From contig JAOTYM010000020.1 of NCBI GenBank assembly GCA_029861845.1, positions 1 through 43,851 of the forward strand: 43,851 nt of DNA, given 5' to 3'. Under the pieces are notes generated by a model that worked only from the letters and a program-made list of their open reading frames with translations, did no database searches and was not told the DNA's origin. Positions 9,087-17,544 of the stretch are shown here, piece by piece. The position numbers and the translations under genes are program-made. Source of the stretch: Gammaproteobacteria bacterium. GTDB taxonomy: Bacteria > Pseudomonadota > Gammaproteobacteria > Acidiferrobacterales > SPGG2. The stretch's first letter is position 1, and every line of letters begins with the position of its first letter.

Positions 9087-9869
9087 ATGAAGAGGATTGT
9101 GACGACGATTATTGCCGCAAGTGCGCTCGCATTAATGTCCAGCGCCGCTAACGCGAAAGAATGGAAAACCGTTCGCATCGGCGTCGAGGGCGCGTATCCA
9201 CCTTTTAGCTCCGTGACCCCTGCCGGCGAGCTCGTGGGTTTCGATATCGAGATTGCTAAAGCGCTGTGTAAGCAAATGGGCGTCAAGTGCACCATGGTAC
9301 AGCAGGACTGGGACGGCATTATTCCGGCCTTGCTGGCGCGTAAGTACGACGCGATCATTGCATCGATGTCGATCACCGAGGAGCGTAAAAAGAAGGTGGC
9401 ATTTAGCGACAAGTATTACAACACGCCAGCAAAGTTTGCACGTAAGAAGGATTCTGGTATTGAAATCAGCAAGGCAGGGCTTAAGGGCAAGACGGTTGGT
9501 GTGCAGCGTGCGACTACACACGACAACTTTATCTCAGCGGAGTTTGGCGATTCTGTGGCTATCAAGCGTTACGCCACGCAGGACGAAGCATACCTGGATG
9601 CGGTGGCTGGCCGCCTTGACCTGTTGTTGGCGGATTCAGTGGCTATGACGGACGGCTTTATCGCGACGGACAAGGGCAAGGATTGGGAGCTCGCGGGCCC
9701 CGGTTACACTGATCCCAAATATTTCGGTGACGGCGTCGGCATTGCCATCCGCAAGCGGGACACGGATCTGGTCGAGATGTTTAACAAAGCCATCGCCGGT
9801 ATCCGTGCCGATGGCACTTACAAGAAGATTAACGCCAAGTACTTTGCCTTCGACGTCTACGGCAACTGA
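9087..9869 (+). CDS. Periplasmic amino acid-binding protein 1 (lysine/arginine/ornithine type)
   Basis: The protein has 260 residues. A signal peptide (MKRIVTTIIAASALALMSS, cleavage after ANA) precedes a family-3 solute-binding domain with VRIGVEGAYPPF, GFDIEIAKALC, DAIIASMSITEERK and YFGDGVGIAIRK. These match HisJ/ArgT/nopaline-octopine receptors. The SMSIT-ER segment and the Asp in GFDIEI contact the ligand alpha-amino/carboxyl groups in the family, pointing to a basic amino acid. The ATG has an excellent GGAGG site. It is a paralogue of the binding protein at 13012-13791. A strong hairpin terminator follows it directly. Confidence 0.92.
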   Translation: MKRIVTTIIAASALALMSSAANAKEWKTVRIGVEGAYPPFSSVTPAGELVGFDIEIAKALCKQMGVKCTMVQQDWDGIIPALLARKYDAIIASMSITEERKKKVAFSDKYYNTPAKFARKKDSGIEISKAGLKGKTVGVQRATTHDNFISAEFGDSVAIKRYATQDEAYLDAVAGRLDLLLADSVAMTDGFIATDKGKDWELAGPGYTDPKYFGDGVGIAIRKRDTDLVEMFNKAIAGIRADGTYKKINAKYFAFDVYGN

Positions 9870-9894
9870 TTTGTCATAGATGCCATATAGACCG

Positions 9895-9934
9895 ACGCCA
9901 CTGTCTGACTCATCGGACAGTGGCGTTGTTTATT
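9895..9934 (+). terminator. Rho-independent terminator/attenuator after binding protein 1
   Basis: A perfect 11-bp stem (ACGCCACTGTC at 9895-9905 with GACAGTGGCGT at 9916-9926) is followed by TGTTTATT. It lies 26 bp after the binding-protein stop and 20 bp before the first permease gene, so it probably raises binding-protein dosage relative to membrane subunits. Confidence 0.85.
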
Positions 9935-9953
9935 CACCGTTAAGCTACGGTCC

Positions 9954-10691
9954 ATGACTGAGCTAGCTGCAGTTCTCGATCGTATCCTTATTAAGACGCT
10001 GGGCGGCGTCCTCGACGGATATCTCTATCCGTTCATTCTCAAAGGCATGGTGGTGACCGTTGAACTGGCGTTAGCGTCACTCGCCATCGCGATCGTGCTC
10101 GGCATGATTGGCGCTGTCGCTAAGCTTTCCAACTCCCGCATCGCAAAGGCAGTCGCCGGCACTTACACCACACTCATCCGCGGTGTCCCTGGCATTGTCT
10201 TGATGTTCATTATCTTTTTCGGCGGACAGCTGTTAGTAAACAACATCGGTGACCTCTTGGGCTGGGACTATATTGAGATCAGTGAGTTCATCGCCGGCAG
10301 TGCCACCTTGGGCTTTATCTTCGGCGCCTACATGACTGAGAGTTTCCGCGGCGGCATTCTAGCCGTGCCACGCGGCGAAATCGAGGCCGGCTATACGTTT
10401 GGTATGACTGCGGCCCAGGTATTCTTTCGGATCACCCTGCCACAGATGGTGCGGCACGCGCTGCCCAGTTTCGGCAATAACTGGTTGGTGCTAACCAAGG
10501 AGACCGCCCTAGTATCGGTGATCGGTTTGCAAGATATGGTCTTCAATGCTAGCCAGGCGGGTGGCACGACAAGACAGCCGTTCACCTTTTTTTTCGTTGT
10601 CGCCGTGCTTTATTTGATTATCACCGCCGTATCAAAAGTCGGTCTGAGGTGGGCGGACAGGCGCTACAGCGTCGGCGTACGAAGGGCTTGA
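9954..10691 (+). CDS. Amino acid ABC transporter permease 1a (HisQ-like)
   Basis: The protein has 245 residues and several membrane segments. The start is LYPFILKGMVVTVELALASLAI, followed by the TLIRGVPGIVLMFIIFFGG segment. The EAA coupling loop EIEAGYTFGMTAAQVFFRITLPQ contacts the ATPase. The family is the HisM/HisQ-type permease of polar amino acid importers. It pairs with the next gene, which begins 3 bp after its stop. A nearly identical junction (GCTTGAACTATGGA) recurs in the second copy at 12274-12287. The ATG at 9954 lacks a clear ribosome site; a later start is possible because the paralogue (230 residues) lacks about 15 N-terminal residues. Confidence 0.9.
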   Translation: MTELAAVLDRILIKTLGGVLDGYLYPFILKGMVVTVELALASLAIAIVLGMIGAVAKLSNSRIAKAVAGTYTTLIRGVPGIVLMFIIFFGGQLLVNNIGDLLGWDYIEISEFIAGSATLGFIFGAYMTESFRGGILAVPRGEIEAGYTFGMTAAQVFFRITLPQMVRHALPSFGNNWLVLTKETALVSVIGLQDMVFNASQAGGTTRQPFTFFFVVAVLYLIITAVSKVGLRWADRRYSVGVRRA

Positions 10692-10694
10692 ACT

Positions 10695-11387
10695 ATGGAC
10701 TTAGCGGCCATTACTGACAATATACCGCTGTACTTCAAAGGTCTGTGGGTAACCATTCAGCTGCTTGTCCTAGCGCTTGCATGTGGTCTGGTACTAGCCG
10801 TCCCGATTGCGATGTGGGCAACCTCCAGAAATCCCCTGATCGCGAGCTGGCCCAAGGCCTTTATCTACTTTTTCACTGGGACGCCGCTACTGGTGCAGAT
10901 GTTTATTCTGTACTACGGCATGGCACAGTTCGAGGCGATACGGGAAAGTTTTCTGTGGCCAGTCTTTAAAGAAGCATACTGGTGTGCACTAATTGCTTTT
11001 TCACTGAACACGGCTGGCTATACGGCGGAAATCCTACGCGGCGCCATGAAACAGACCGATTTTGGTGAGTTAGATGCGGCCCGATCCTGCGGTATGTCAA
11101 AAGGCCTGATCTATCGGCGCATCATTCTGCCAAGTGCCTTTCGTCGCGCCCTGCCTGCCTATGGTAACGAAGTCATCTTCATGCTCCACGGTACTGCGCT
11201 TGCCGGCATTATCACTATTGTCGACTTGTTCGGTGCGGCTCGCATTGTCAACTCGCGCTACTTCGTACCGTTCGAGTCATTCGTCACGGCAGCTTTCTTT
11301 TACTTGTGCCTGACTTTCCTCATCGTATGGGGCTTCAAACTATGGGAGAAGCGTTGGCATGCACACTTACACCCACGCGACGCATAG
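10695..11387 (+). CDS. Amino acid ABC transporter permease 1b (HisM-like)
   Basis: The protein has 230 residues and about five membrane segments. It carries LYFKGLWVTIQLLVLALACGL, the FFTGTPLLVQMFILYYG motif and the EAA loop FGELDAARSCGMSKGLIYRR. It forms the heterodimeric channel with the preceding HisQ-like protein. Its C-terminus (KLWEKRWHAHLHPR) is the same as that of the paralogue at 12283-12975, showing a duplicated permease pair rather than independent acquisition. After its stop there are 199 bp before the second set begins. Confidence 0.92.
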   Translation: MDLAAITDNIPLYFKGLWVTIQLLVLALACGLVLAVPIAMWATSRNPLIASWPKAFIYFFTGTPLLVQMFILYYGMAQFEAIRESFLWPVFKEAYWCALIAFSLNTAGYTAEILRGAMKQTDFGELDAARSCGMSKGLIYRRIILPSAFRRALPAYGNEVIFMLHGTALAGIITIVDLFGAARIVNSRYFVPFESFVTAAFFYLCLTFLIVWGFKLWEKRWHAHLHPRDA

Positions 11388-11586
11388 TCCCATCTAGTTA
11401 CGCTGACTGCGACCCACTAGCATCGTCTCGCAAGGGGGTTGTTGCTTTCATCCATCGAGACCTGCACTACATACTCTGGTACCATGGATGCCATCGGCGG
11501 TTCCCGTGTCGGCTGTCGCCGCCGTGGCAAATGGATATTTGTAGACGCGGGCTCAATACAAGAACGCTAACATAGGAGCTTTCCGC

Positions 11587-12279
11587 GTGTTCGACCTTCA
11601 CGGCTATGGCCCGAGCATCCTGGAAGGCAGTTGGCTGACGGTCCAGCTGGCGCTCGCCTCACTGGCGATCGCGATCGTTCTCGGTATGGTTGCTGCGTTG
11701 GCCAAGCTGTCCAAATCGCCCATCGGTCGTGGCATCGCCGGCGGTTACACAACCGTTGTTCGCGGCATCCCCGAGCTCGTGTTGATGCTCCTGCTTTTCT
11801 TCGGCGGACAGCTGGTAATTAATTATCTGGCGGCCGAGGTGATCGGCTATGAAGAGTATATCGACATCGATCCGTTCACGGCGGGCGTAGCGACAATTGG
11901 GTTCATCTATGGCGCTTACATGGCCGAGACGTTCCGTGGCGCCATCCTCGCCGTCCATAGTGGCCAACTCGAAGCGGGGGCCGCTTACGGGATGAATAAA
12001 TGGCAAGTGTTCCATCGAATCCTGTTACCGCAGATGATCCGCTTTGCGCTACCCGGTTTCGGCAATAACTGGCTGGTCCTGCTCAAAGCCACGGCGTTGG
12101 TGTCCATCATCGGCCTTGACGATGTGCTGCGCAAGGCGGCACTTGCCGCCGGCGCAACCCGACTACCATTCACTTTCTACCTTACAGTCGGGGTCGTTTA
12201 TCTCGTGCTCACTACCGTTTCTATTATTTTGTTGCAGTGGGCTGACCGTCATTACAGTGCCGGCGTTAGGCGGGCTTGA
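11587..12279 (+). CDS. Amino acid ABC transporter permease 2a (HisQ-like, paralogue)
   Basis: The protein has 230 residues and starts at GTG 11587 with a good AGGAG about 8 bp upstream. It shares VTVELALASLAIAIVLGM-like openings and the RGIPELVLMLLLFFGG motif with the copy at 9954. The EAA loop is QLEAGAAYGMNKWQVFHRILLPQ. It is an inner-membrane channel subunit of a second polar amino acid importer lacking its own ATPase in the window. The following gene starts 3 bp after its stop, in the same junction sequence as the first pair. Confidence 0.91.
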   Translation: MFDLHGYGPSILEGSWLTVQLALASLAIAIVLGMVAALAKLSKSPIGRGIAGGYTTVVRGIPELVLMLLLFFGGQLVINYLAAEVIGYEEYIDIDPFTAGVATIGFIYGAYMAETFRGAILAVHSGQLEAGAAYGMNKWQVFHRILLPQMIRFALPGFGNNWLVLLKATALVSIIGLDDVLRKAALAAGATRLPFTFYLTVGVVYLVLTTVSIILLQWADRHYSAGVRRA

Positions 12280-12282
12280 ACT

Positions 12283-12975
12283 ATGGATTTCTCGATTATC
12301 AGTGACAATATCGGATTGTACCTTAACGGCTTGGTCATCACGGTCGAGCTGGTCGTCACGGCGCTGGTTCTGGGTCTGATGATCGCGGTACCGCTGGCCC
12401 TTATGAGGACATCCCGCAACCCGTTCATTTGGGGGCCGGTCTGGCTTTTCATATATGTTTTCCGCGGGACACCGCTGCTAGTGCAATTGTACGTGATCTA
12501 TTATGGGTTTGGTCAATTTGCTGCCGTACGCGAAAGTTTTTTGTGGCCTTATCTAAAGGAAGCGTACGTTTGTGCGCTAATTGCTTTTGCCCTCAATACG
12601 GCGGCCTACACGGCCGAAATCTTGCGGGGTGCAATCGAAGCGACCTTCCATGGCGAGGTCGAGGCGGCCAAGGCCTGCGGCATGTCAAGGTCGATGATGT
12701 TGCGACGTATAATCCTGCCGAGCGCGTTTCGCCGGGCGCTGCCTGCGTACAGCAACGAGGTGATCTTCATGTTGCATGGTAGCGCCATCGCCAGCGTGAT
12801 TACCATTCTCGACATCACTGGTGTCGCGCGGCTCATCAATTCACGCTTCTACAGCCCATACGAGGCATTTATCGCTGCTGCTTTATTCTACATGGCGCTT
12901 ACTTTTCTAATCGTATGGGGCTTCAAGCTGTGGGAGAAACGCTGGCATGCACACCTGCACCCGCGTCAACAATAG
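12283..12975 (+). CDS. Amino acid ABC transporter permease 2b (HisM-like, paralogue)
   Basis: The protein has 230 residues. It carries LYLNGLVITVELVVTALVLGL, FRGTPLLVQLYVIYYGFGQF, the EAA loop EVEAAKACGMSRSMMLRR and the same KLWEKRWHAHLHPR tail as its copy at 10695. It is the second half of the duplicated permease pair and should dock on the shared ATPase. Only 36 bp separate it from the second binding-protein gene, so expression is coupled. Confidence 0.92.
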   Translation: MDFSIISDNIGLYLNGLVITVELVVTALVLGLMIAVPLALMRTSRNPFIWGPVWLFIYVFRGTPLLVQLYVIYYGFGQFAAVRESFLWPYLKEAYVCALIAFALNTAAYTAEILRGAIEATFHGEVEAAKACGMSRSMMLRRIILPSAFRRALPAYSNEVIFMLHGSAIASVITILDITGVARLINSRFYSPYEAFIAAALFYMALTFLIVWGFKLWEKRWHAHLHPRQQ

Positions 12976-13011
12976 CGATGTATGGGGCATGACGAACACG
13001 AGAGTGGTGAC

Positions 13012-13791
13012 ATGAACATTCGAGCGATCGTATTGGCGACATTCGTGGCCGTAGTAGTCGGTGTCGTTCCCGGTAGAGATGCAGAACCGGCAGAAAGAAT
13101 AGAAGTCCGAATCGGTACCGAAGGTGCTTACCCGCCGTTCAACTACACGGACGAGGGCGGCGAACTCAAAGGTTTCGACATCGATATCGCGAACGCCCTG
13201 TGTGAGGCGATGCAAGTCGAATGTAAATTCGTGACCTCCGCCTGGAACAGTATTATCCCTGGGCTGCTACGCAAGAAGTACGATGCCATTATCGCCAGTA
13301 TGTCGATCACTGAGCAGCGCAAGCTGATTGTTGACTTTACAGACAAGTACTATCAGACGGGGGGCCACTTTGTGGCCAAAAAAGGATCAGCGGTAGAGAT
13401 TTCGAGGGAAGGTTTGAGGGGAAAGGTTATTGGCACGCAACGGTCGACCACGCATCAAGAGTATTTGTTGGATAACTTCCAAGACGTTGCAACGGTCAAG
13501 ATTTATGATACTCAAGAACACGTCAATCTTGATCTCTTTAGTGGGCGTCTGGATGCGGCCTTGGCCGATACCCTAGTCTTGCTGGAATGGGTAAAGCGAG
13601 ATGCCCCAGACTTCGAGCTTGTGGGGCAGCCCATTAGCGATCCAAAATGGTACGGCGATGGTATCGGCATCGCGGTACGCAAGGAAGATACTGATCTGCG
13701 CGATCGATTTAACAAGGCACTAGCACAGATCTTGGCCGATGGGACCTACCAGAAAATAAATTACAAGTACTTCCCGTTTAATATCTACTAA
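13012..13791 (+). CDS. Periplasmic amino acid-binding protein 2 (lysine/arginine/ornithine type)
   Basis: The protein has 259 residues from ATG 13012. An upstream ATG at 12982 is in frame but would place a charged MGHDEHESGD before the signal peptide, so I reject it. The MNIRAIVLATFVAVVVG signal peptide precedes VRIGTEGAYPPFNYT, GFDIDIANALC, DAIIASMSITEQRK and YGDGIGIAVRKED. It is clearly paralogous to the receptor at 9087 but its ligand loops differ (SAWNSIIPG versus QDWDGIIPA), so its ligand range may differ. Its end is 5 bp from the convergent oxidoreductase gene, with no terminator visible between. Confidence 0.91.
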   Translation: MNIRAIVLATFVAVVVGVVPGRDAEPAERIEVRIGTEGAYPPFNYTDEGGELKGFDIDIANALCEAMQVECKFVTSAWNSIIPGLLRKKYDAIIASMSITEQRKLIVDFTDKYYQTGGHFVAKKGSAVEISREGLRGKVIGTQRSTTHQEYLLDNFQDVATVKIYDTQEHVNLDLFSGRLDAALADTLVLLEWVKRDAPDFELVGQPISDPKWYGDGIGIAVRKEDTDLRDRFNKALAQILADGTYQKINYKYFPFNIY

Positions 13792-13796
13792 TCGGA

Positions 13797-14906
13797 TCAG
13801 CCATCCATAGCCTTGCCCTGCATCCAACGCACAAACGCATCGGCGTCGCCTGCACCCGTCAAGAACTCGGCCAGTTCTAGGCCAAAAAGCGCACCAAACT
13901 TGAACATGTGTCCAGAACAGCCGGTAATAGCAACGGCTCGTTTTGTTGTGTTGACGACAAAACGCTCATCATTACTGCAGCCGTAATAGCACACTCGGCC
14001 CTCTACGATACGGTACCGTTCTAGGTTTCTTAGGTGTGATTGAAAATAGGTAAGCACCTGAGTAGCCTCATTCGCCTCCAGCGTCCGCGGCGCCGAAGGA
14101 TCGCCGCCACGACGATGTACCCCGGCCCCAAGCTTTAGCCCGGTATTGGCCACCGGTGGTATCGCCCAGGTCTCATTGGTGCCGCCAAAGTCGACGATCA
14201 CCGGCGAGTTTCGCCATGCCTCAAGGTCGCGGGTCCGGGGTTCTAGATAGACGACGACTTGCCGTTTCGGTTCAACTATGGATGTAAGATCGGGCACCAA
14301 CTGTGGCGTCCAGGCACCGGCCGCGACCACCAAGGCATCGGCTTCGTGTTGTGTATCGTCACTGAGGGCGATGATTGCATTGTGAAAGTCGGCACCTCGT
14401 ACCGTCGTTAGAGGATATATTTCAGTGCCTTGACTTCTCAGCCAGGCAGCCAGGGCATTGACGATACGGTCTGCGAGCAGTACCCCGCCCTCGGTGTTGT
14501 AGAGGCCCCATGCATTGCCGCCCAACCGTAGGAATGGGCACAGCCCTTCGACAGCCGCCTTATCCAACTCGTCATAGGGTATGCTCAGACGATCAAAAGA
14601 TGCGCGCGACAACGTGGCGTAATCATCAGCGTCGCTACCGATTAATAATGTACCGGTCTCGACATAATGCTGTTCCCCCAAGTCATGCCAAAGTCTCCGC
14701 CAGGCCTGGAAGGCTGGCTTTACCATTCGACAGTAACCGTCTCGCTCACCGTAGGCCAGTCGAATGATTCGGTGTTGATCGTAGGACGCCGCCATTGGAT
14801 TAGGGACTGCACCCTGGTCGTATACCACCGGGGTGTGGCCGCGACGGGCAAGGGCCCAGGCAGTCGAAAGCCCAACTATTCCGCCGCCGACGATGAGTAC
14901 CTTCAC
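13797..14906 (-). CDS. FAD-dependent oxidoreductase, monomeric sarcosine oxidase/SolA-like
   Basis: This is a 369-residue DAO-family flavoenzyme. The dinucleotide motif is VLIVGGGIVGLSTAWALA at the N-terminus. Cys306 in GRVCYYGCSNDERF sits where monomeric sarcosine oxidase binds FAD covalently, and CSGHMFKFG matches the family's C-terminal SGHGFKF signature. It would oxidise an N-methyl amino acid or secondary amine, producing formaldehyde and peroxide, in the cytosol. The GTG start overlaps the rarD stop by four bases (14903-14906), so it is translationally coupled. The methyl-amine context of the operon (MttB-like, GcvT-like) supports a sarcosine-like substrate; N-methyltryptophan or pipecolate-type substrates are alternatives. 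Confidence 0.88.
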   Translation of the reverse strand: MKVLIVGGGIVGLSTAWALARRGHTPVVYDQGAVPNPMAASYDQHRIIRLAYGERDGYCRMVKPAFQAWRRLWHDLGEQHYVETGTLLIGSDADDYATLSRASFDRLSIPYDELDKAAVEGLCPFLRLGGNAWGLYNTEGGVLLADRIVNALAAWLRSQGTEIYPLTTVRGADFHNAIIALSDDTQHEADALVVAAGAWTPQLVPDLTSIVEPKRQVVVYLEPRTRDLEAWRNSPVIVDFGGTNETWAIPPVANTGLKLGAGVHRRGGDPSAPRTLEANEATQVLTYFQSHLRNLERYRIVEGRVCYYGCSNDERFVVNTTKRAVAITGCSGHMFKFGALFGLELAEFLTGAGDADAFVRWMQGKAMDG

Positions 14907-15862
14907 GATACCAACCCCTTACGTCGGGCACCGATTATTTTTGTAGCTCGGGAGAACACGTCAAAGCTATAGATGGCTAACGCTACCCAAATACATGCGA
15001 ACGTGATCAAGTGCGTCCTTGTGAATGGTTCACCGTATACCAGGACTGCTAGCAGAAAATTCAAGGTTGGGGCGAGATACTGCATGAGTCCAACCGTGGA
15101 TAAGTGTAGGCGCCGCGCCGCCTGCAGAAAACAGACTAGCGGTATGGCTGTAACAATACCGGCAAACACCAATAGCACGTCGGTGGTTAAATTTATGCGG
15201 CCAAAGGCGCCCCCGCCGTGTAGGGCAAGGGTGCCAAGAAAGATGAGCGCTATCGGCGTTGCTAACAAAGTTTCTATGCTTAGCCCGCGAATCGCATCAC
15301 CGCCCGCGCGCTTTCGCAATAGCCCATAGAGGCCGAAAGTAAGGGCAAGGGTCAGGGCAATCCATGGAAAACTGCCAAACCTAATAATGAGATTAAGCAC
15401 GCCAACCGCCGCTAACGCCACTGCTAGTACCTGTCGACCGTTTAGGCGCTCGCGCAAGAACAAGACACCCAATACAACGCTGACTAGTGGGTTGATGTAG
15501 TAACCGAGGCTAGACTCAAGTAGCCGATCATTGTGTATCGCCCAGATGAAAATCAACCAGTTACTACTGACGAGCACAGTAGTGATGAGATAAAAGACAA
15601 GGTTACGTAAGTTTCGTAGTTCACTGACAATGATGCGGCCTTGTCGCTTAACCAGCACTAAGATGAATAATGCCACCATCGCCCACACCACCCGGTGTGC
15701 CACGATTTCCAATGATGACACGTGACCCAGTGCCTTATAGTAAATTGGTACTAATCCCCAGATGCCAAAGGCAGTGATACCATAAAAAACGCCGGCCATC
15801 GCGGCATCTCGGCTGGAGTCTGATGTGAGTGTCGCTGTCTTCATTTCAAAAATGGATGCCAT
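14903..15862 (-). CDS. rarD: RarD-type EamA family transporter
   Basis: This is an inner-membrane DMT-superfamily permease of 319 residues from the ATG at 15862, chosen because AGGG lies 6 bp upstream. The frame stays open to 16006, but those residues are polar and overlap the probable hairpin. About ten membrane segments are seen, with family-typical AFGIWGLVPIYYKAL, EIVAHRVVWA, NWLIFIWAIHNDRLLESSLGYYINP (split here) and LQYLAPTLNFLLAV. The substrate is unknown for the family, although metabolite efflux is expected. It sits between malonyl-CoA decarboxylase and the sarcosine-oxidase-like gene in one minus-strand operon. Confidence 0.9.
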   Translation of the reverse strand: MASIFEMKTATLTSDSSRDAAMAGVFYGITAFGIWGLVPIYYKALGHVSSLEIVAHRVVWAMVALFILVLVKRQGRIIVSELRNLRNLVFYLITTVLVSSNWLIFIWAIHNDRLLESSLGYYINPLVSVVLGVLFLRERLNGRQVLAVALAAVGVLNLIIRFGSFPWIALTLALTFGLYGLLRKRAGGDAIRGLSIETLLATPIALIFLGTLALHGGGAFGRINLTTDVLLVFAGIVTAIPLVCFLQAARRLHLSTVGLMQYLAPTLNFLLAVLVYGEPFTRTHLITFACIWVALAIYSFDVFSRATKIIGARRKGLVS

Positions 15863-15901
15863 TGGTTTCCCTAACGGGAGTCTAGAAAACGCCTTGCGCA
15901 G

Positions 15902-15922
15902 GCCACCCCTAAGGGTGTGGCT
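15902..15922 (-). terminator. Hairpin between malonyl-CoA decarboxylase and rarD
   Basis: On the minus strand GCCAC(A)CCC pairs with GGGGTGGC around a TTA loop (one bulged A). A short TTTT occurs only some 15 bases later. It could be an intragenic-operon attenuator or an RNA processing site; it is not a convincing terminator. Confidence 0.3.
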
Positions 15923-16026
15923 ACATAAAGAGGTTTGATTCTGTAAAGCGTAGCTAAGCGCGCACGTCGGACACTGGCTTGGCCAGTGTAAGTGTTCCAG
16001 CTTCACGCACCAAGGGCGAAGTGCAC

Positions 16027-17448
16027 TTAATTTGTGGGTTGCAGCAGCTTCCGTACCGACGCAGAAATGCTGGCTTCTCCGCTTTCCCGGTAAGTTTCAT
16101 GATTCGTTTCGATATCTTTTCGTTTGTAACGATAGTTGACCATTAACCCACTCGATTGATGGATGCCCTTGGGGGAAATATCGCCGAGCCAGTTAATTCT
16201 CTCGATTCGCGCGCCATTGCTGAGATGAAAGTGCGCGACCCGGTCTCGCGCGTGACCTGCCGTTTTCTCGTGCGCGAGATAATGCGCGCAAAGACGCATA
16301 AGTGGTGCTTTAAGTGCTTGCGCCACGCGCCGGTCCTGATACCAGCTGGGGGTAGCGAGCAGATCATAAATGGGATGGCCGCTGTCGGTAACGGGTAGTA
16401 ATGGTTGTAGGGCATCGCGTTCAGACCGCGTCAATAATTGATCGTCTTGCTGTGTCAGTTTCTCCTTAAGGTAATGTCGAAAGCCAGGGATGGGTGATAA
16501 CGTCGCGAATGTCTTGATATTTGCCACCTCCCGAGCCAATCGATTAACAACCCGTTTGATAAGAAAGTCTCCGAAATTTACGCCATGTAAACCAGTTTGC
16601 GTGTTGGAGATCGAATAGAATATGGCGGTATTTGAGGTAAGCGGATCGCGCGGCGGTCGCGTTTCATCTAGCAGCGCCTGAATGCTGTTCGACATCCCAG
16701 AAACCAAGGCCACCTGCACAAAGATAAGCGGTTCATCGGGCATCCGCGGGTGGAAGAACGCATAACAGCGACGGTTGGGTCCCAGGCGATGTTTTAGATC
16801 ATCCCAGGACTTGATTTCATGCACCGCTTCATGGGCAATCAATTTCTCCAGGAGTGCAGCGGGCGCATCCCAGGTAATGCGCTTGAGGTCCAAAAACCCG
16901 ATATCAAACCACGAGGCAAGCAAGTCCTTAAGATCGTTGTCCAAGTTGTGCAGCCACAAGTCGCTGCCACTGTAACGCATGAGATCGGCGCGCATGTCTA
17001 CCAAAAACTTTACGCCGGCCGGCAGTGAGTTAAATTGCGTCAGTAACCGACGACTCGGTGGAGTCAGCACACGTCGCAGGTGCGCCTGTGCCGCGAACGC
17101 ACGTTCCGGGTTGTCGATTTCATGAATATCGCGTGTAGCCTGATAAAGCTCTTGGCGATCTACGACGAAGTCTTGGGCTAGGATCTGCAAAAAGCGCTTG
17201 CGTCCATGCTCATTGAGACCGAGGTAAGATTGCCCTAAGGCCGCCGCTCGTGCGCGCGCCGATACTTCGCCACCCCTCGCCAGCAAGCACGCACGCATCT
17301 GTGCCCGCAAGACGTCAGCATCATCGTCAGGCAGATCGGGTTGTAGCGACGGCGTTTCACCCGCGCGGGCAGACTGGCTAATGGCGCGCCAGGCACTCTT
17401 TAGGTTTACCAAGGTGCGTTGAAAGATGCTGGTCGATGGGGTGCTCAT
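16027..17448 (-). CDS. Malonyl-CoA decarboxylase
   Basis: The 473-residue protein matches the MCD family length. The N-terminal helical domain (to about 190) is followed by the GNAT-like catalytic domain with HPRMPDEPLIFVQVALV, SISNTQTGLHGVNFG (catalytic Ser near 280), LSPIPGFRHYL and FHLSNGARIERINW (catalytic His near 406). It converts malonyl-CoA to acetyl-CoA and CO2, either recycling malonyl-CoA or using malonate or malonate-semialdehyde-derived units. The gene lies 96 bp downstream of the GcvT-like gene, in the same direction, so it may be in the methyltransferase operon. That is an unusual partner; the connection is inferred only from position. Confidence 0.92.
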   Translation of the reverse strand: MSTPSTSIFQRTLVNLKSAWRAISQSARAGETPSLQPDLPDDDADVLRAQMRACLLARGGEVSARARAAALGQSYLGLNEHGRKRFLQILAQDFVVDRQELYQATRDIHEIDNPERAFAAQAHLRRVLTPPSRRLLTQFNSLPAGVKFLVDMRADLMRYSGSDLWLHNLDNDLKDLLASWFDIGFLDLKRITWDAPAALLEKLIAHEAVHEIKSWDDLKHRLGPNRRCYAFFHPRMPDEPLIFVQVALVSGMSNSIQALLDETRPPRDPLTSNTAIFYSISNTQTGLHGVNFGDFLIKRVVNRLAREVANIKTFATLSPIPGFRHYLKEKLTQQDDQLLTRSERDALQPLLPVTDSGHPIYDLLATPSWYQDRRVAQALKAPLMRLCAHYLAHEKTAGHARDRVAHFHLSNGARIERINWLGDISPKGIHQSSGLMVNYRYKRKDIETNHETYRESGEASISASVRKLLQPTN

Positions 17449-17508
17449 AACCTCACGCTTGCAGTTGAAGTCACTGCGTAATGTCAGTTTAGGTCAAATA
17501 GAGCCATC

Positions 17509-17528
17509 GCCCAACCTCTAGGTTGGAC
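17509..17528. other. Short palindrome downstream of the GcvT-like gene
   Basis: CCAACCT (17511-17517) and AGGTTGG (17520-17526) form a 7-bp inverted repeat in the 96-bp gap between the GcvT-like gene and malonyl-CoA decarboxylase. There is no T tract on either side. It may be an operator or RNA hairpin. Confidence 0.3.
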
Positions 17529-17544
17529 GGCGGCGCGCTTAAAC

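Noticed and set aside
15863-16006. Longer N-terminus for rarD
   Set aside because: It overlaps a hairpin and shows no family similarity; ATG 15862 has a close AGGG.
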